Made by a program: the position numbers and the translations under genes. From Linnemannia hyalina (Eukaryota; Mortierellomycota; Mortierellomycetes; Mortierellales; Mortierellaceae): a stretch of DNA of 64,000 nt. Numbering within the stretch: the first letter of the stretch is position 1; each line of letters opens with the position of its first letter. A model generated the notes under the pieces. That model was given only the letters and a program-made list of their open reading frames with translations. It was not told where the DNA came from and searched no databases. The stretch spans positions 930,001-994,000 of the forward strand of contig JAHRHY010000001.1 of the NCBI GenBank assembly GCA_019671135.1. Reading direction: 5' to 3'. Below, piece by piece: positions 45,601-57,724 of this stretch.

Positions 45601-48446
45601 TGCGCTGCGTTGTCATTGTGATACAGGAGGTCATGAAGTTGGACGGCTTGGGCGACCTCAACATCCCAGATCGTAAGTGGCGTCACTTTGTAGTTGTAAC
45701 TATTATCGTAAGATGCATTGCAGATTGGACCATGGCATTAACACGACGATATTTTGTGCTTATTGTTTTATTTTCTTTGTTGTTTGTTTTGGCTCGGCTT
45801 GATATTAGATCTGCTCCATCGATTCGTCATTGGACTGCGCGACTCTTACCACCGATCCAACCCATACCACAACTTTGCGCATGCTGTCGATGTCCTTCAA
45901 GCGACGTTTTATTTCCTCTGCAGGATGGGCAAGCTCCCAAGCTCTGGATATGGCTATCCTCCAATTGCCACCATCCCAAACGGGGATGCAACTGGAGTTC
46001 CCAATGGAGATGCGGACCTTGATGGCTCCATTACTGAAGCCCAAGAGACTGATTCCTCGGCAAATATACCCACCGACAACTCTTCTGCCGATAGGGATGT
46101 TCCACTAGCTATCCACGTATCGGACTTCCTTCGTCCTGAAGATATTTTCGCTCTTCTAGTAGCGAGCATTGGTCACGATGTCGGTCATCCTGGAGTCAAC
46201 AACATGTTCTTGGTATGGCTCCATGTATATTGAAAACATGTCTGTCACCACTGCGCTCTGTGCTTAGCAGCGGAACACGCGACTGACCGTTCACTTATTA
46301 TTTTCTGCATAATAGGTGAACGCACATACTCCTTTGGCTCAGGTTTACAACGACCGCTCAGTGCTTGAGAGTTTCCACTCGATGGCGCTATTCCAGGTTA
46401 TGAAGAAGCACGGTTTTGAATGCTTTGATGTCGATTCGCAGAACCGCAAGTTCATGGGTACGTGTAACCGAAACATCAGAACAGACTTTTGTCCAGATTC
46501 AAAAACCGCGAATAACGCGCCTGTTTGAACATTCACTAATAAGCATTCAACTTTCTTGATGTTTGTCACCTTTTTACAGAGTTCCGAAAGTGTGTTGTAA
46601 GCACGATTTTGGCGACGGACATGGGACTTCACTTTGATTATGTTGGCAAGATCAAAGAGCAAACAGAACGTTTGCGCCTTCGCAATTTGCCTGGTGGTGA
46701 CATCCCCAAGCCCAACCAGGCAAGCATTGATGAGCAAGAACGCCTGGTGCTCTGCGGAAGTTTGATCAAGTGCGCAGATATCAGCAACGCTGTAAGTGTT
46801 TAACAAGTTTCTTTCACAATGGAACGGAGAGGTGAATCTTATTTGTATGACACTAACGGCTATACTCTTTTTTACAACTTGCAACCATTTAGTCGAGACC
46901 ATTCCATGTCGCGGAGCGCTGGTCGTCGGTACTTTTGCAAGAGATGTGCAACCAGGCTGACATTGAGAAGGAGATGGCTGTGGCATCAGGATCCCAATCT
47001 GTTCCTGCAGGATCGACCAAAAGTCTTGCCAACGATCGTGGTATGCAGATCGATTCTCAATTGGGCTTCATCCATGGCTTCGCTATGCCCCTGTTCAGCA
47101 GCGTAAAGGAGATGATTCCAGGTATGTTTAGCTTCCCCTTTTCAAAAAAAACGTTGTATGTTGTGCGTACATTTTCCATGTTTGTTGCTGTATACTGATG
47201 GACTTATTTTTCTCCTTCTGCGCTATTAGAAATGGGATACTGTGTTGATTTGCTCCAGGCCAATCACAAGATTTGGGAGGATCGCAAAACAGAGTATCTT
47301 AAGAATGGCGGAGGATCCTTCTTGTCTTCCCTGGTCTCCAGGCCTGTCACTGTCTCTGTTCCAGTGGTAGAGGACGATACCCCCACAATCCCTGCCTCTC
47401 CCAAGCGGTCAGGATATCACGGAAGGGCCAAGAGTGCTACTGGAAGGGCTGGTCAGACAGCCACGAACGCCTCAAAGGAAGGACCGATTCCAACTTTGCC
47501 AAGGAGAACACCGACAGGATCAGGAGACCTTGCTATTCCTGTTAAGTTGGGTAACTTGAGGCGATCACCCAGTGCCAATACTACCAGTACCAGTGGATCA
47601 GAGATGACGAATGGCAGCAGCGGCAGCTCCATTCCTCGGCCCAGAACGAGGACCAAGGCTGCAACATCTGAAGGAGAAGTGAACGCGGAGAGTTATGGAC
47701 AGGCTACTGGTCGTCAAGGAGCTCAGGGGACATCAGCAAGGTCGTCGTCTGGTAATCCCAGACTGGAGGGCCGTCATCGATCGGCTACTACTCGCGAACA
47801 GAGCTCGCGATCTCGGTCTGTGACGACTGCGCCTTCGTTGCCCCTTGCAGCAGCATCAGCAACGGTGACGGCGTCTTCTGATTCTGGAAGAACCAGATCT
47901 AAAATGAGTTTTGGGAAGTCGGACAGCCGACCGGATTCACCAAGGAGTCAACATGAACACTCCCAGTCACAGCAACCCAATGGCCATCCCGGTGGTGGAT
48001 CCTCGAAGCCAAACTCCCGTACACCAAAATCACCAGGCCGTCGGTCGCACCATCGAGGACCAGGCTCAAAGTCCAAGCAGGAAAAGACAATTGTGCTTGG
48101 ATTTGGAGGAATGACAGGTGGTGGTGACGGATTGGATCACCCAGAGCCTATTGCGTTGGGCTCACCTCTTGCGATCCCACCTCCAGCCTTGGCCGCTGCT
48201 GCTTCCTCACAGCCCGGGACTGACTCAATGACGACCCTCTCTGAGTCTTCGATTCTGATTCTTTCGTCGTCGTCGTCTCAATCCAACTTGGTATTGCCTA
48301 CATCTTCTTCTACAAGCACGGGTTCGTCCCGGATCGCACAGAGTACTTCACGGTCATCCAGCAAGATTATGTCCAGCCCAACCCAGCGTTCGTCGCTGCC
48401 CTCGCCTCCAAATGTGGTTCAAAACTCTGTAGGCGATAGACGTTAG
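42652..48446 (+). CDS. class I 3',5'-cyclic nucleotide phosphodiesterase with receiver-like N-terminus
   Basis: Ten exons (42652-42985, 44434-44844, 44973-45082, 45188-45309, 45434-45672, 45809-46212, 46316-46457, 46580-46791, 46893-47121, 47230-48446) join in phase to 1139 residues. The catalytic domain has YHNFAHAVDV (His426, His430), ASIGHDVGHPGVNN (528-537), ATDMGLHF and LIKCADISN (Asp654). These are the metal-binding and general-acid residues of class I PDEs, so cAMP hydrolysis is expected. Between the first two motifs there is an insert of about 60 residues. Residues 1-290 read like a receiver-type fold without a clear phospho-Asp (MILLVDVDTD, LFNLGVADVLLKPLEEQAAR), reminiscent of the N-terminus of PDE8. 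The last about 370 residues are Ser/Arg-rich and disordered. Intron 1 is 1448 nt. The intron after exon 4 begins with GC, not GT, which phase requires. Confidence 0.9.
43296..43324 (+). repeat. alternating purine-pyrimidine tract (Z-DNA-prone) in intron 1 of the phosphodiesterase gene
   Basis: Twenty-nine bases alternate strictly T/C with G as GTGTGCGCGC-type units, the classical composition favouring left-handed DNA. Confidence 0.85.
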
Positions 48447-48945
48447 AGTGTCACTTAACCCATTTCCCCGCACCCAAAAAAAAAAAAAAAAAAAAAAAAA
48501 TCCTCGCCTTTTTATCTATCAAACAAAAGCATTCCCCTCCCCTCCCCCCCTCCTTTTTCCTTTGTCATTTTGTTTTTGTTTTCATCCTCATGTACTTTTC
48601 GCTTTCATGTATCATGTCCCTTATGTCCTTCATTATTGTTCATTTTTTTTCTTCTTTTGTTGTTATGTTTGTTGCATGAAAATAAATGGGTGCTGTTGTT
48701 ATTTTGTTGTTTTTTTAACAAATGATTTTTTTTTTTGGGTCTAACTGAAAGTGAAATGAGGTGAATGAACGATGGATGATGATATGTGTTTCTGATTGTG
48801 TGTGAACACGATGGAGGGGGGATGCGTTACAAAGGCGGGGTATGTGTGTGTCTTTAGCTGAGGGTGAGTGAGGCCAAGTGAGGGGCGAAGCGAGATGGTA
48901 GGGCGACAAGGGTGTGTGGTGTTGTTTTGGTTTTTTGTTGGATGA
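48447..48945. other. convergent intergenic between phosphodiesterase and bHLH genes
   Basis: An A-run of about 20 nt lies just downstream of the phosphodiesterase stop. T- and CA-rich sequence follows, and an AATAAA at about 48681 could serve polyadenylation. No gene was seen. Confidence 0.5.
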
Positions 48946-51900
48946 TCACAGTACAGATAGCATTTCTTGGTCGCCGTCATAATCTTCTTCGTCGTCGTCG
49001 TCGTCGTCGTCGTCGTCTTCATCGTCGTCTTCTTCGTCTTCGTCGTCGCTCCTGGAGGACCGTGAGTGGGTGCGTTGCTTTTGAGCGGCAGGAATGGAAG
49101 ATGAAGAAATGGATGTTGAGGTGAATGTAGAGGTCATCTGGATATCTAAAGGCGATGCGCCAGAGAGCGGGTGGATGGTGGGTGTCGAGGTTGAGGTTGA
49201 GGATGCTGATGAGGATGTTGATGAAGGAGCCATGGAGGACATCATGTTGGCGGCGATGGTGCTGGACCGTCGGCTGACTGTGGGTGTCGAGTCGTCGTCC
49301 TCGTCGTCATCACTACCATCCTTTGACGAGGCATTCTGGCGCTGCTGCTGGCTGGTAGAGGAGGAGGTGGTTGGACCATTAGCCTGCGTGGACGCAACCC
49401 CAATGGTGGCCTTCCTACCATCCCTACTACCACCATTGCCACCGCCACCAGGCTGGTTCCCGATCCGTGCAGCCTCAACAGCCACAGCACTCTGCTCCGC
49501 AATCTTGGCAGCCATATGTGCAACCTCCAACTCTCTCCTGGTCGCCTGATCCAACATCTCCTCCGACATTTTCCACCCCTCCATATCCGGTACTCCTCCT
49601 CCTGCTGCTGCTGCTGCACCACTCTCAAACCACTGCCGACAAGCCTGTTGGAAGTATTCCTGCTGGGCTTGCATCCTTGCAATCGTTAAATCCCTCTGTG
49701 CCATTTCAGCCTTAAGTGAACAGATGTAATCAAAGGATTTCTTGAGGAGAAAGACTTTTGAGGGGGCCTTGTCGACAATGTTGGGGATCATATGGCGCAG
49801 GTCGTCGAAACAGTGTTTAAGCGAGTCGCGCCGTTTTTGCTCGGCCGCTTTGTGGGATGTGCGGCGGAGTTCGATCCCGGAGTGAAGGTCTGTGTTGTAT
49901 GATAATCCGAGAGCACTGGAGCAGGGGGAGGGGAGGGGGAAAGGTGTTTTTGTGGGGAATAGAAGAAAAAGTGTTAGAGAAAGTCGATTGTCTTGTGGTT
50001 TGAACGCACTCCTTGCCGCGGTAGTAGAGGATTAAAGGAGACTACGACAAGGAAGACTTACGTGTGGTCACCGTCCAAGATGTTCTGGTAGTTGGATTTG
50101 GACGCGAGGCGGGCCATGGCTTCTGTCGTAGAGACTATAAAAAAAAAAGGAGTTCAAATGACTTTCTTAGCAATCAAAAAATATCAAGAAAATGACAACA
50201 CTCTTGAAAGGAAGAAGTAAACGTACCACCAGGCAACCAGGGTTTCAAGCTAGGAGAGACCAAAAGAGACTGGCCCCGAGAAGTCGAGACCAAGATTTGT
50301 TGACCGGTCAAACTACCACGATGATGAAGAGGCGGTTGAGGCATCAAGGTCGGCTTGAGAGCAGGCGAGATCAGGGTTGCGAATCCACCGGCAGGCATGG
50401 CTGAAATTACAGTCGTAGCTGTGGTTCCGGGAGTCCGAGGAGCCAATACTCCGGCGTTTGTGGAGCCTTTGTTTTTGCTGCTTCCGCCTCCACTTCTCCT
50501 GGACCCTCCTGAAGAGGAACGGGAGGAAGATCCTGATCCGCCGGCGGAGGCTTTGGATTTCTCGGTGGATTTTGCGGCGATTGAGCGGGTGGACTTTGTG
50601 GTGGCCGTGGTTGTAGGGGCAGTGGCGCTGGGACTGGAGCTGCTAGGGTTGCCAATATTGTTGCTGTTGGCGGGGGCAAGGGCGGCGTTGGTGTTGATGT
50701 TGTTGAAAGTTGACTTTGGGGACGAAGTTGGTGTCGACTCTGATCCAGATCCGGCCCCAGAAAGCTTCATCAGCGATGCGGGTGTGACGGGCGCAAGGGC
50801 GAACTTGGGTGTCAGCGTGCCGGTTAAGGATGGCGAGGCTGTGTCCTGGGACTGACCCATCACCGTGTCAGCCGAAGCTCCCATGCTTGGCGTAGTAGTT
50901 GCCGCAATGGGCATAGGAGCCGATGCAATAGTGGCAGCCGCCAAGGGAGCCGCAGATCCTGTAGGACGCAACATGGACCCAATAGGAGCAAAGTGGTTAT
51001 GTTGTTGCTGCTGGAGTTGTTGGGGTGGGTGGATCGACAGCTGATATTGTTGCTGTTGCTGCTGCATATGGACGGGCTGGGAGATCTGAAGCTGACGGTG
51101 TGTCTGGATATGGTTCTGCGTCTGTTGTTGTGGCAAGGTCATGGGCGGTGGCATCATCGATGAAGCCGGAAGCGAAAACATGGCTGGCGAGGCTGGCATC
51201 ATCGAGAGCTGATTCATACCGCCGACCAAATGAGGCGATGGCGACGGCTGCGATTGAGGCTGGGGTGTGCCGTTGATGGTCGATGTCATAATCGGCGAAG
51301 GTGTGATACGATGGTTGCCGCCCGAAAAATGCATCCCCATGGGCGAGGCGGGTGCTGGGACCAATGAAGATGGTCGTGATGTCCGACTTGTGCTGGCACT
51401 GACAACTGGCTTCCGAACGCCAGTTTGTGACAGGGGTGTGCTGGTCAAAGGACCCAACGCTGGTGAGCTCTTGGACATGAGTCGAATCGGTCCGCCGCCT
51501 CCAACAATGCTCGCGGTCGCATTGGCCGCAGCAGCGACGGTTACTGGGGTTGATGCTGCAGTGCGAGACCCAACTCCATTAGCGGCAGAATGCTCGACAG
51601 TCGGTCGACGTTTCAACCCAGGTCGTTGACCGTTTGCCACGTCTCGAGCGTGCTTTGTGCCAATTCCTTGATGGATTTGCTGTTGTTGCTGTTGAATGTC
51701 GCTCGACAAGAATTGTTGTTGCTGCTGTGCCTGAAAGTTCTGAAGCTGTTGCTGCTGAATCTGGTGGGCCTGTTGGAACTGCATCGGCAATGCGCTAAAG
51801 CCCTGGCCGTTCGTGAAGGAAATATAGTCCATCTGGGAGTTGCGATGAGGTCCAATGGCGGGCGAAGTGAGTGGCGTGAACCCGTCACCTGACGACATGG

Positions 51901-52963
51901 ATTGAGGCAAGTTTGGGTATGGGTTGGCTGGTGTCAACTCTGGCGACAGCATTGGCGTGCCCTGAATGAAGCTCTGTTTTTTGGAAGAATAGATTCGACA
52001 ATTGTGTGAGTAAGCAAGGCTTATATTATTTGCTTTGACCATGCTTGTAGCCCCCTTTGAGAATGTGCGCGCGAAAAGAGAGAAAAAAAGTACCATGGGT
52101 CTGAGCTGCTCCGTGGAGTCGGCGGCTTCTTCATCAAACTGTTCAGGCATGGTCATCGCCGCCTCGACACTATTATCGGGCTGGATGCCCATGGGTGACA
52201 TGTACTGGTATTGGGAATAGTCGGCCGCCGCCGCCGTGTAATAGTCGCTACCAGTAGGCTTCAGTAAGTTCTGTCTTACGGCGGCGCCGCCATCCTTGTG
52301 CTGATGGTGTGCTTGCTGGGCATGAGTCTGCGCCTGAGCTTGGGCCTGAAGCTGAGCCTGGGTTTGCGGTAACTGCTGAAGCTGGTGTTGCTGTTGCTGG
52401 CGGAGCTGTTGCTGTTGACGCTGCTGTTGTTGCTGGAGTAACAACTGCTGCTGCTGGTGCTGTTGCTGAAGCTGTTGAAGGGACGCCGCACTACGGGTTC
52501 CGTTATTGGTGTTGTTGCTGGTATTATTAATCTTATCCGGGTGGGTCTGGAAGACAGGGGTGGTGGAAGCTGATCCGGTTCCAGTAGGGTTCATCATCTC
52601 CATAGTCATGGCTGCTGGGTGGAAGTCATAAGGGCCCGACGAAGTCGTCACCACCGGGTTACTGGTATCATGTTGCTGGTTGTTGTTATTGCTGGATTGA
52701 TTCTCGGAGGAGTGGGGGCTCTGGGAGGGATCGTCACGGAGGAGGAGATTTTGAAGCTTTTGCTGCTCTTGTTGGTGTTGCTGTTTTTGTTGGCGTTGCT
52801 GGTGCTGGTGTTGTTGGTGGAGAAGCTGTTGTTGCTGTTGCTGCTGTTGGAGGTGTTGTTGGACCTGGCTGGCCTGCGTGGCGTCGAAGGCAAAGTCGCT
52901 GAGCGACAGTTCTAGACCGGCTTGGTCCAGATAAAATGAAGTGTTGTCGAAATTGTTGGTCAT
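48946..52963 (-). CDS. large polyglutamine bHLH transcription factor
   Basis: Four exons (52963-52094, 51973-50227, 50134-50062, 49915-48946) encode 1219 residues. Residues about 30-280 are dominated by Gln tracts (CAG/CAA mix), and up to about 880 the protein is rich in Gln, Ser, Thr, Pro and Ala, like an activation region. At about 915-965 is a basic helix-loop-helix: HKAAEQKRRDSLKHCFDDLR, then IPNIVDKAPSKVFLLKKSFDYI. His918, Glu922 and Arg926 occupy the class B positions that read CACGTG. A heptad-like helix (LKAEMAQRDLTIARMQAQQE) continues directly, so it is a bHLH-zipper type. The C-terminus ends in a long Asp/Glu run encoded by GAC/GAA triplets. It is probably nuclear and dimeric. Targets are unknown, though two E-boxes occur at other promoters here. 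The start is the ATG before MTNNFDN. Confidence 0.9.
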
Positions 52964-53236
52964 GATGGTCAGTTGGGGATATATGTGCGAGTGAGGATGG
53001 ACGGAGAAAAAGGGAGAGAAGAAGGATCGATGGACAGTGTAGCTGATGAAAGAGGAGGAGGAATAAAACACGTCAAAGAAGAAAGGGACGAGGTAAGTTG
53101 AGCCTGACAGTTCTGTAAGGGTCGAAAAATGGCGTCGTACGAAACTAAAGAGGGTGGAAGGAAGGAAGGAAGTAGGGGGGTGATAATAGAGGATACTCGT
53201 TGAAGGCGAGGGGATGAGGAAGGAAAGGTCGGTAAT

Positions 53237-53279
<43 letters not shown>

Positions 53280-56033
53280 AGGAACCTTCTTGTTGATTTG
53301 GTTCTGAGGTCCTGATAAAGTTTTCTGTTTCGTGGGTGGGAAGTGTCTGGCTGTGTGTCAATTAAAGAGTGACCGCACAGAGTGCAGAATGAGACCGCGT
53401 GGCGATGTCCGAGGATGGGACAGGGACAGGTAGAGTCAACCAAAAAGAAGAAAACAAAGAAAGGGGATCGGGGAAAGGGTGTAAGGTCAGTTAGTTTGCT
53501 TCACTTTGTTTTTGCTGTAAACCCTTGTGAAAAAACAAACAACAACAATAGAGTGAGCTCTCGAGTCGGAATGAGGTTTCCTCTCTTTATTCCTTATGTC
53601 AATGGGCAAGAGAACGAATTGAATGGCACAAACTCAATCACCATCCGAAAAAGTGAATGAAGAAGAAAAAAAAAAGGTTCGGATTGCCTTACCTTTGTCT
53701 GATTTGTATCCCTAGATTGTTGAAATGAAATGCTTTTTTTCTTTGTCGAAGGAGAGGTGCAAGGGGTGAAGGTATTTTGGGTATGTATGTGTGGGCACAA
53801 TGCAAAAATCAATAATAGAATGTCAGTCAATTGGATGGGTGTGGATATGCAAAGAGGGGAAGAGAGCGAGGATGAAGATTGTTCTTTCGAGGAAGAGTGA
53901 TGATAAGGAGACGAAAGAGTCAAGAGATAGGGAAAGAGGAAGAAGAGGTATTGCAACAGAGTAGTGGCAAACGAAAAACGAAAAAAAAGAGGAGGCAGCC
54001 CTTTTTATGTGCTTAAAATGTCTTGCTTTGATTACTTTGGCTGTACAAGTAACAATACAAGTAAGAGAGGTCAAGGCCAAGGACAAGATGAGGAGAAAGC
54101 TGAGGGAGGTATTGTGATGGACAAGGAGGAGACGAAGGAAGAGTGGGCGGTGAGGAGACAAGCAGCCATCAAAAAATATATGTATGGGAGTGGAAGAGAG
54201 TAGTAAAAAGTGTGGATAACGAAGAGAGAAGAGAGAAGAAAGAAAAGAAGAGGAGAGGAGGGACGGAGGGCTAAAGAAAGAATTGGAGCGGAAAGCAAAA
54301 GAGAATGGGAAAAGTCGGTTCTAGCCTCAGTCAGTCAATCCATCCACACTCCATGCACACACTCACATACCCCTCCTCCTCGCTTTCTTCTTCCTCTTCT
54401 TCTTCTTCCTCAGCTTACTTTCTCTTCTCATCCTTTCTGACTCCTGGCGCGGGCCTCTACGGACCACAACAGCGGTCGACCCTCCGTTGTTGTTGTCATT
54501 TTGTCGATTCAGTGCCGAAGAAAACGGTCGTCCCGACATTCGTTTTTACTTCACTTCAAAAACGCCAAAAAGAAAATACTTCGTTACGAAACCCCAAAAT
54601 GTCAAAAAACGGGAGAGACAAAAAGGATGATCCTCCACCTCATGTTCCATCCACTGCTCTCTTCGGTACCTTGCTCCACCGTCTGCTGGATGACACTCAA
54701 AGAACGGGTCAAGGCGGCCGTCCCTTTCTGACCTGGCGCTCCTCCGTTGTACCTTCTTTGTTTTTCATTATTTTTTTGATCCAAGGGCTCATGTCTGTCA
54801 TATCGGCTTCCGATACAACAACTTACATCCTCTGTTCTCTGTGCCCCCTTTTTTATTTTCCATCTCTTTCCTCTCTCTTTGTGCTTGCGTCCATCCACAG
54901 GCAGGTCCTCTCTTTTACAAACAAATACAAAAAAACGGTTCCTCTAGAAGCAAGTCGCGTCCCTCACGTTTTACTGCTGTGCGTTCTGATTGGCTAATGT
55001 TCTGTAGAACACAGTCACACAGACCTTGATGTTTTTTAGACTCAATTTTGCCTGTGAATTCTTTTTTTATGGTTTGACAGGGTGGCAGCAAAATGACAGA
55101 GAGACAGAGAGAGAGACAAAGCGCCGAGCGGATCCAAGATGGCGATCTTTGGGGGTCGCGCCCTGGTTTTCGTCGATTCAAAGCCTATCAGGGATATATA
55201 TCACATACCTGCTACATACTAGCACCGATCTGCTACTACTAGTGTAAAGTCATACCAATTCCCTTGACAAAAGAGTCCATCCTTATCCAATCCAAGATCA
55301 TCCCGCTTCAGTGGCAGCTGTCGGAAAAAAAAGTCCTTCTCCTTTCCGCTCAAGACGGCTATTTTGCTGCCGTATCTGCTTCTGCGCCTGCATCTGTTGA
55401 CTACCGTAACAGTCAAACAAACAAAAAACAAACAGGCACTGCCGTTATAGGTAGGTAGGACAGTACACGTCATGTCTCGGGGTTGACTTGCATACATATC
55501 GTTGTGTATTCTCTAAATAGGAGACACAAACTGCAGGAGGCTTATATTTTGTTGCTTTGTTAGAAACGAGACATTTTTTTTGGTTTTGTTTGTTTCGCGT
55601 TCCTAACTTTTTTTTTGAGCATTGCGGTCATCAAGGAACAACGATGTTTGCCACGCGAACGGCACGAATCGCCAAGAAATCAAGCTAACCTTTCAACACC
55701 GAAAAAATGCGTCGTGCTTTAAACAAACAAGAAAAGCACAAACAGAAAGGATGGCAACAAATGAGCGTGTTTGATACCTGATTGATATGCTTTGGAAACA
55801 TTTAACCACCCCCTTGACGCTTTTTGTCCCTTTGGATTACTTATTTGTGCAGTCTAAAGGTTCTGTTTTAATGAGTTTGTGTACTTGTTATGTGATATCG
55901 TGAAAAAAAAATGTTGAAAAAGCTTTTTTCTTCCTTGCATTCCCGCTGCATCCATCCCATCTGTCTTCCTTCTGCCACCCCCTTCCTCCTGCTCTCGATC
56001 CCGCCCAATAAATATGACAGGTGGGTCGATCTT
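52964..56033. other. 3.1 kb intergenic, no gene that I can support
   Basis: The first part is the purine-rich (plus strand) leader of the bHLH gene. A minus frame open upstream of its start is low-complexity. About 54200-54300 is GA-rich and 54360-54440 CT-rich. From 54500 to 56030 there are only short frames without partners. Confidence 0.45.
53239..53273 (+). repeat. (AG)17 microsatellite in the bHLH gene leader
   Basis: Thirty-five bases of alternating A and G, about 280 bp upstream of the bHLH start codon. Confidence 0.95.
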
Positions 56034-57407
56034 TTAGCGTCTTGGACGCTCTCTGACCACCATCTTGTTGGGGTGTTTCCTAGTCTTGCCTCCCTTGGCA
56101 AGAGTTCCCCAGGGACTCCTTGGGTCCTTTCCACCTGTGCAACAAAGAATTCAAATGGCGACAGAGAATATACGAGTTAATACATCGGATTCGTCATATC
56201 CGCACGTTCCACAATCAAAAAATAACACGAAATACACATTAAACAGAAAAACATGCGTCTGCGTCTGGTCTAGTATCGCTCTTACCCTTTGTCTTTCCCT
56301 TTCCTCCTCCGTGAGGATGGTCGCAGGCGTTTTGTGCAACACCACTAAGAATAGAAAAACATTCACACAGTGGTCAATAACTCACTCTTAGTGCTTGAAA
56401 TGAATTCGTGACCGTAAGAGATTGTCACCTTCTGCCAAAAAAAAAAAGGTGTCGCGACAAAAAAAAAAGATAGAAACATACCGAACGCTAGGGCGGATAC
56501 CCATCCAGCGGCTACGACCAGCCTTTCCGAGACTCTCGTGCATGTTTCCAGGGTTGGAGACAACTCCAATAGTGGCGCAAACGTCGACGGGGAACTTGCG
56601 GACCTCACCGCTCGAAAGACGAATAATGGCGTGTCCAGTCTCGCCGGTCGAAAGCAATTGAGCATAGGTTCCTGCAGAGCGAGCGACCTGAGCGGGTCCG
56701 TTGCGCTTCATTCCAATTGCGTGGATGATGGTTCCTGTGGGGATGCGGCTCAGGGGCAAGCAGTTGCCCTTGTCGATGGGGAGGGTGGTAGTGATGCCGT
56801 TCTTTGTCTGGTTCCATGAAGACTTGTCCAAGAAAGAGTGAATGACCGATCCTGGCTGGAGGTCGTGGGGTGCCAAGATATAAGACTGTCTGCCGGTGGT
56901 TTGGTTCTTCAATAAGGCGATCCAAGCTGTCCTGCCTGGATCGTATTCGATTCTCTCCACCAACTGTGCACCCGACTCACGACGGTACCAGTCCACAATA
57001 CGGAGACGACGCTTGTGTCCGCCTCCACGGTGACGGACTGTGATGCGACCAGTGTTGTTCCTGCCGGCAGTCGAACGCTTGGCAATCGTCAAAGCACGAA
57101 CGGGCTTGCCCTTCCAAAGGTGATCACGGGGCACACGCTTAAGCCAACGACGACCTGGCGAAGAGGGAGTATAGGTCTTGAACTGAGGGGTGGCGGACGA
57201 AGAAGTAGGCGAAGCAGTGGCGGTCGCGGTGGCATAGGTGCGGGTGGCGGCGGCCTTGTTGAGGCTGTTCCTGAAAGAGACCGTCGAGAGCGAACGGCCC
57301 TGCATCAAGAGAGTGGTTTGCTTGGTGGTGGGGGTGATCATCCTTGCGACTCCTAACGACGCCGCCGAGGCGGGTCTCCACAGTGACCGTGCAAGCCCAG
57401 AGAGCAT
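56034..57407 (-). CDS. RML2: mitochondrial large-subunit ribosomal protein uL2m
   Basis: Three exons (57407-56482, 56344-56286, 56134-56034) encode 361 residues. An N-terminal basic, Ser/Ala-rich presequence of about 75 residues precedes the L2 body: KPVRALTIAKRSTAGRNNTGRITVRHRGGGHKRR-LRIVDW (split here only for length), YILAPHDLQPGSVI, and PVDVCATIGVVSNP. The short second exon holds the signature VAQNACDHPHGGGKGK, whose His lies at the peptidyl-transferase-proximal loop in bacterial L2. The end is KGGKTRKHPNKMVVRERPRR. It is an rRNA-binding protein of the mitochondrial large subunit. An in-frame ATG also exists at 57500, but the 57407 start leaves a better presequence. It is divergent from the acyl-CoA dehydrogenase gene. 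Confidence 0.95.
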
Positions 57408-57724
57408 GTTGTATAGTGGCGGCTGTGATGGGTGTTGGTGAAGGTGAGAAATGCTTCGAAGCGATTCGCCGGAGATGCAGGGGTTGACTTGGTTCAACAC
57501 AATCTGTTTACAAGTTTTGTGACTGTGACATCTATCGCACGTGATGAATCAGGCACTGAATGGATATAATGGTTCCAGGATGCTGGGGAAATAAGTGTCT
57601 GGAAATAATGAATCATTTTCTTCCCACGGCTCCTCGGCTGATTCACCTTTTTTTCTCACTTAACATCTTGTTTTCTCTCTCCATCTCCACTCCCCCATCC
57701 ACCCATATACCTCATCACTCAACC
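57408..57724. promoter_or_regulatory. shared divergent promoter of two mitochondrial-protein genes, with an E-box
   Basis: 317 bp separate the start codons of uL2m (minus) and the acyl-CoA dehydrogenase (plus). CACGTG lies at 57538-57543, near the middle, followed by AT. The right part is a CT/CA-rich leader. Co-regulation through this site, possibly by a bHLH factor, is inference. Confidence 0.4.

Noticed and set aside
55219..55497. Minus-strand 92-codon frame
   Set aside because: The composition is protein-like in part, but no splice partner, homologous block or start context supports it.
57408..57500. Longer uL2m start at 57500
   Set aside because: The extra 31 residues are less like a presequence than the region after 57407; this is kept only as an alternative.
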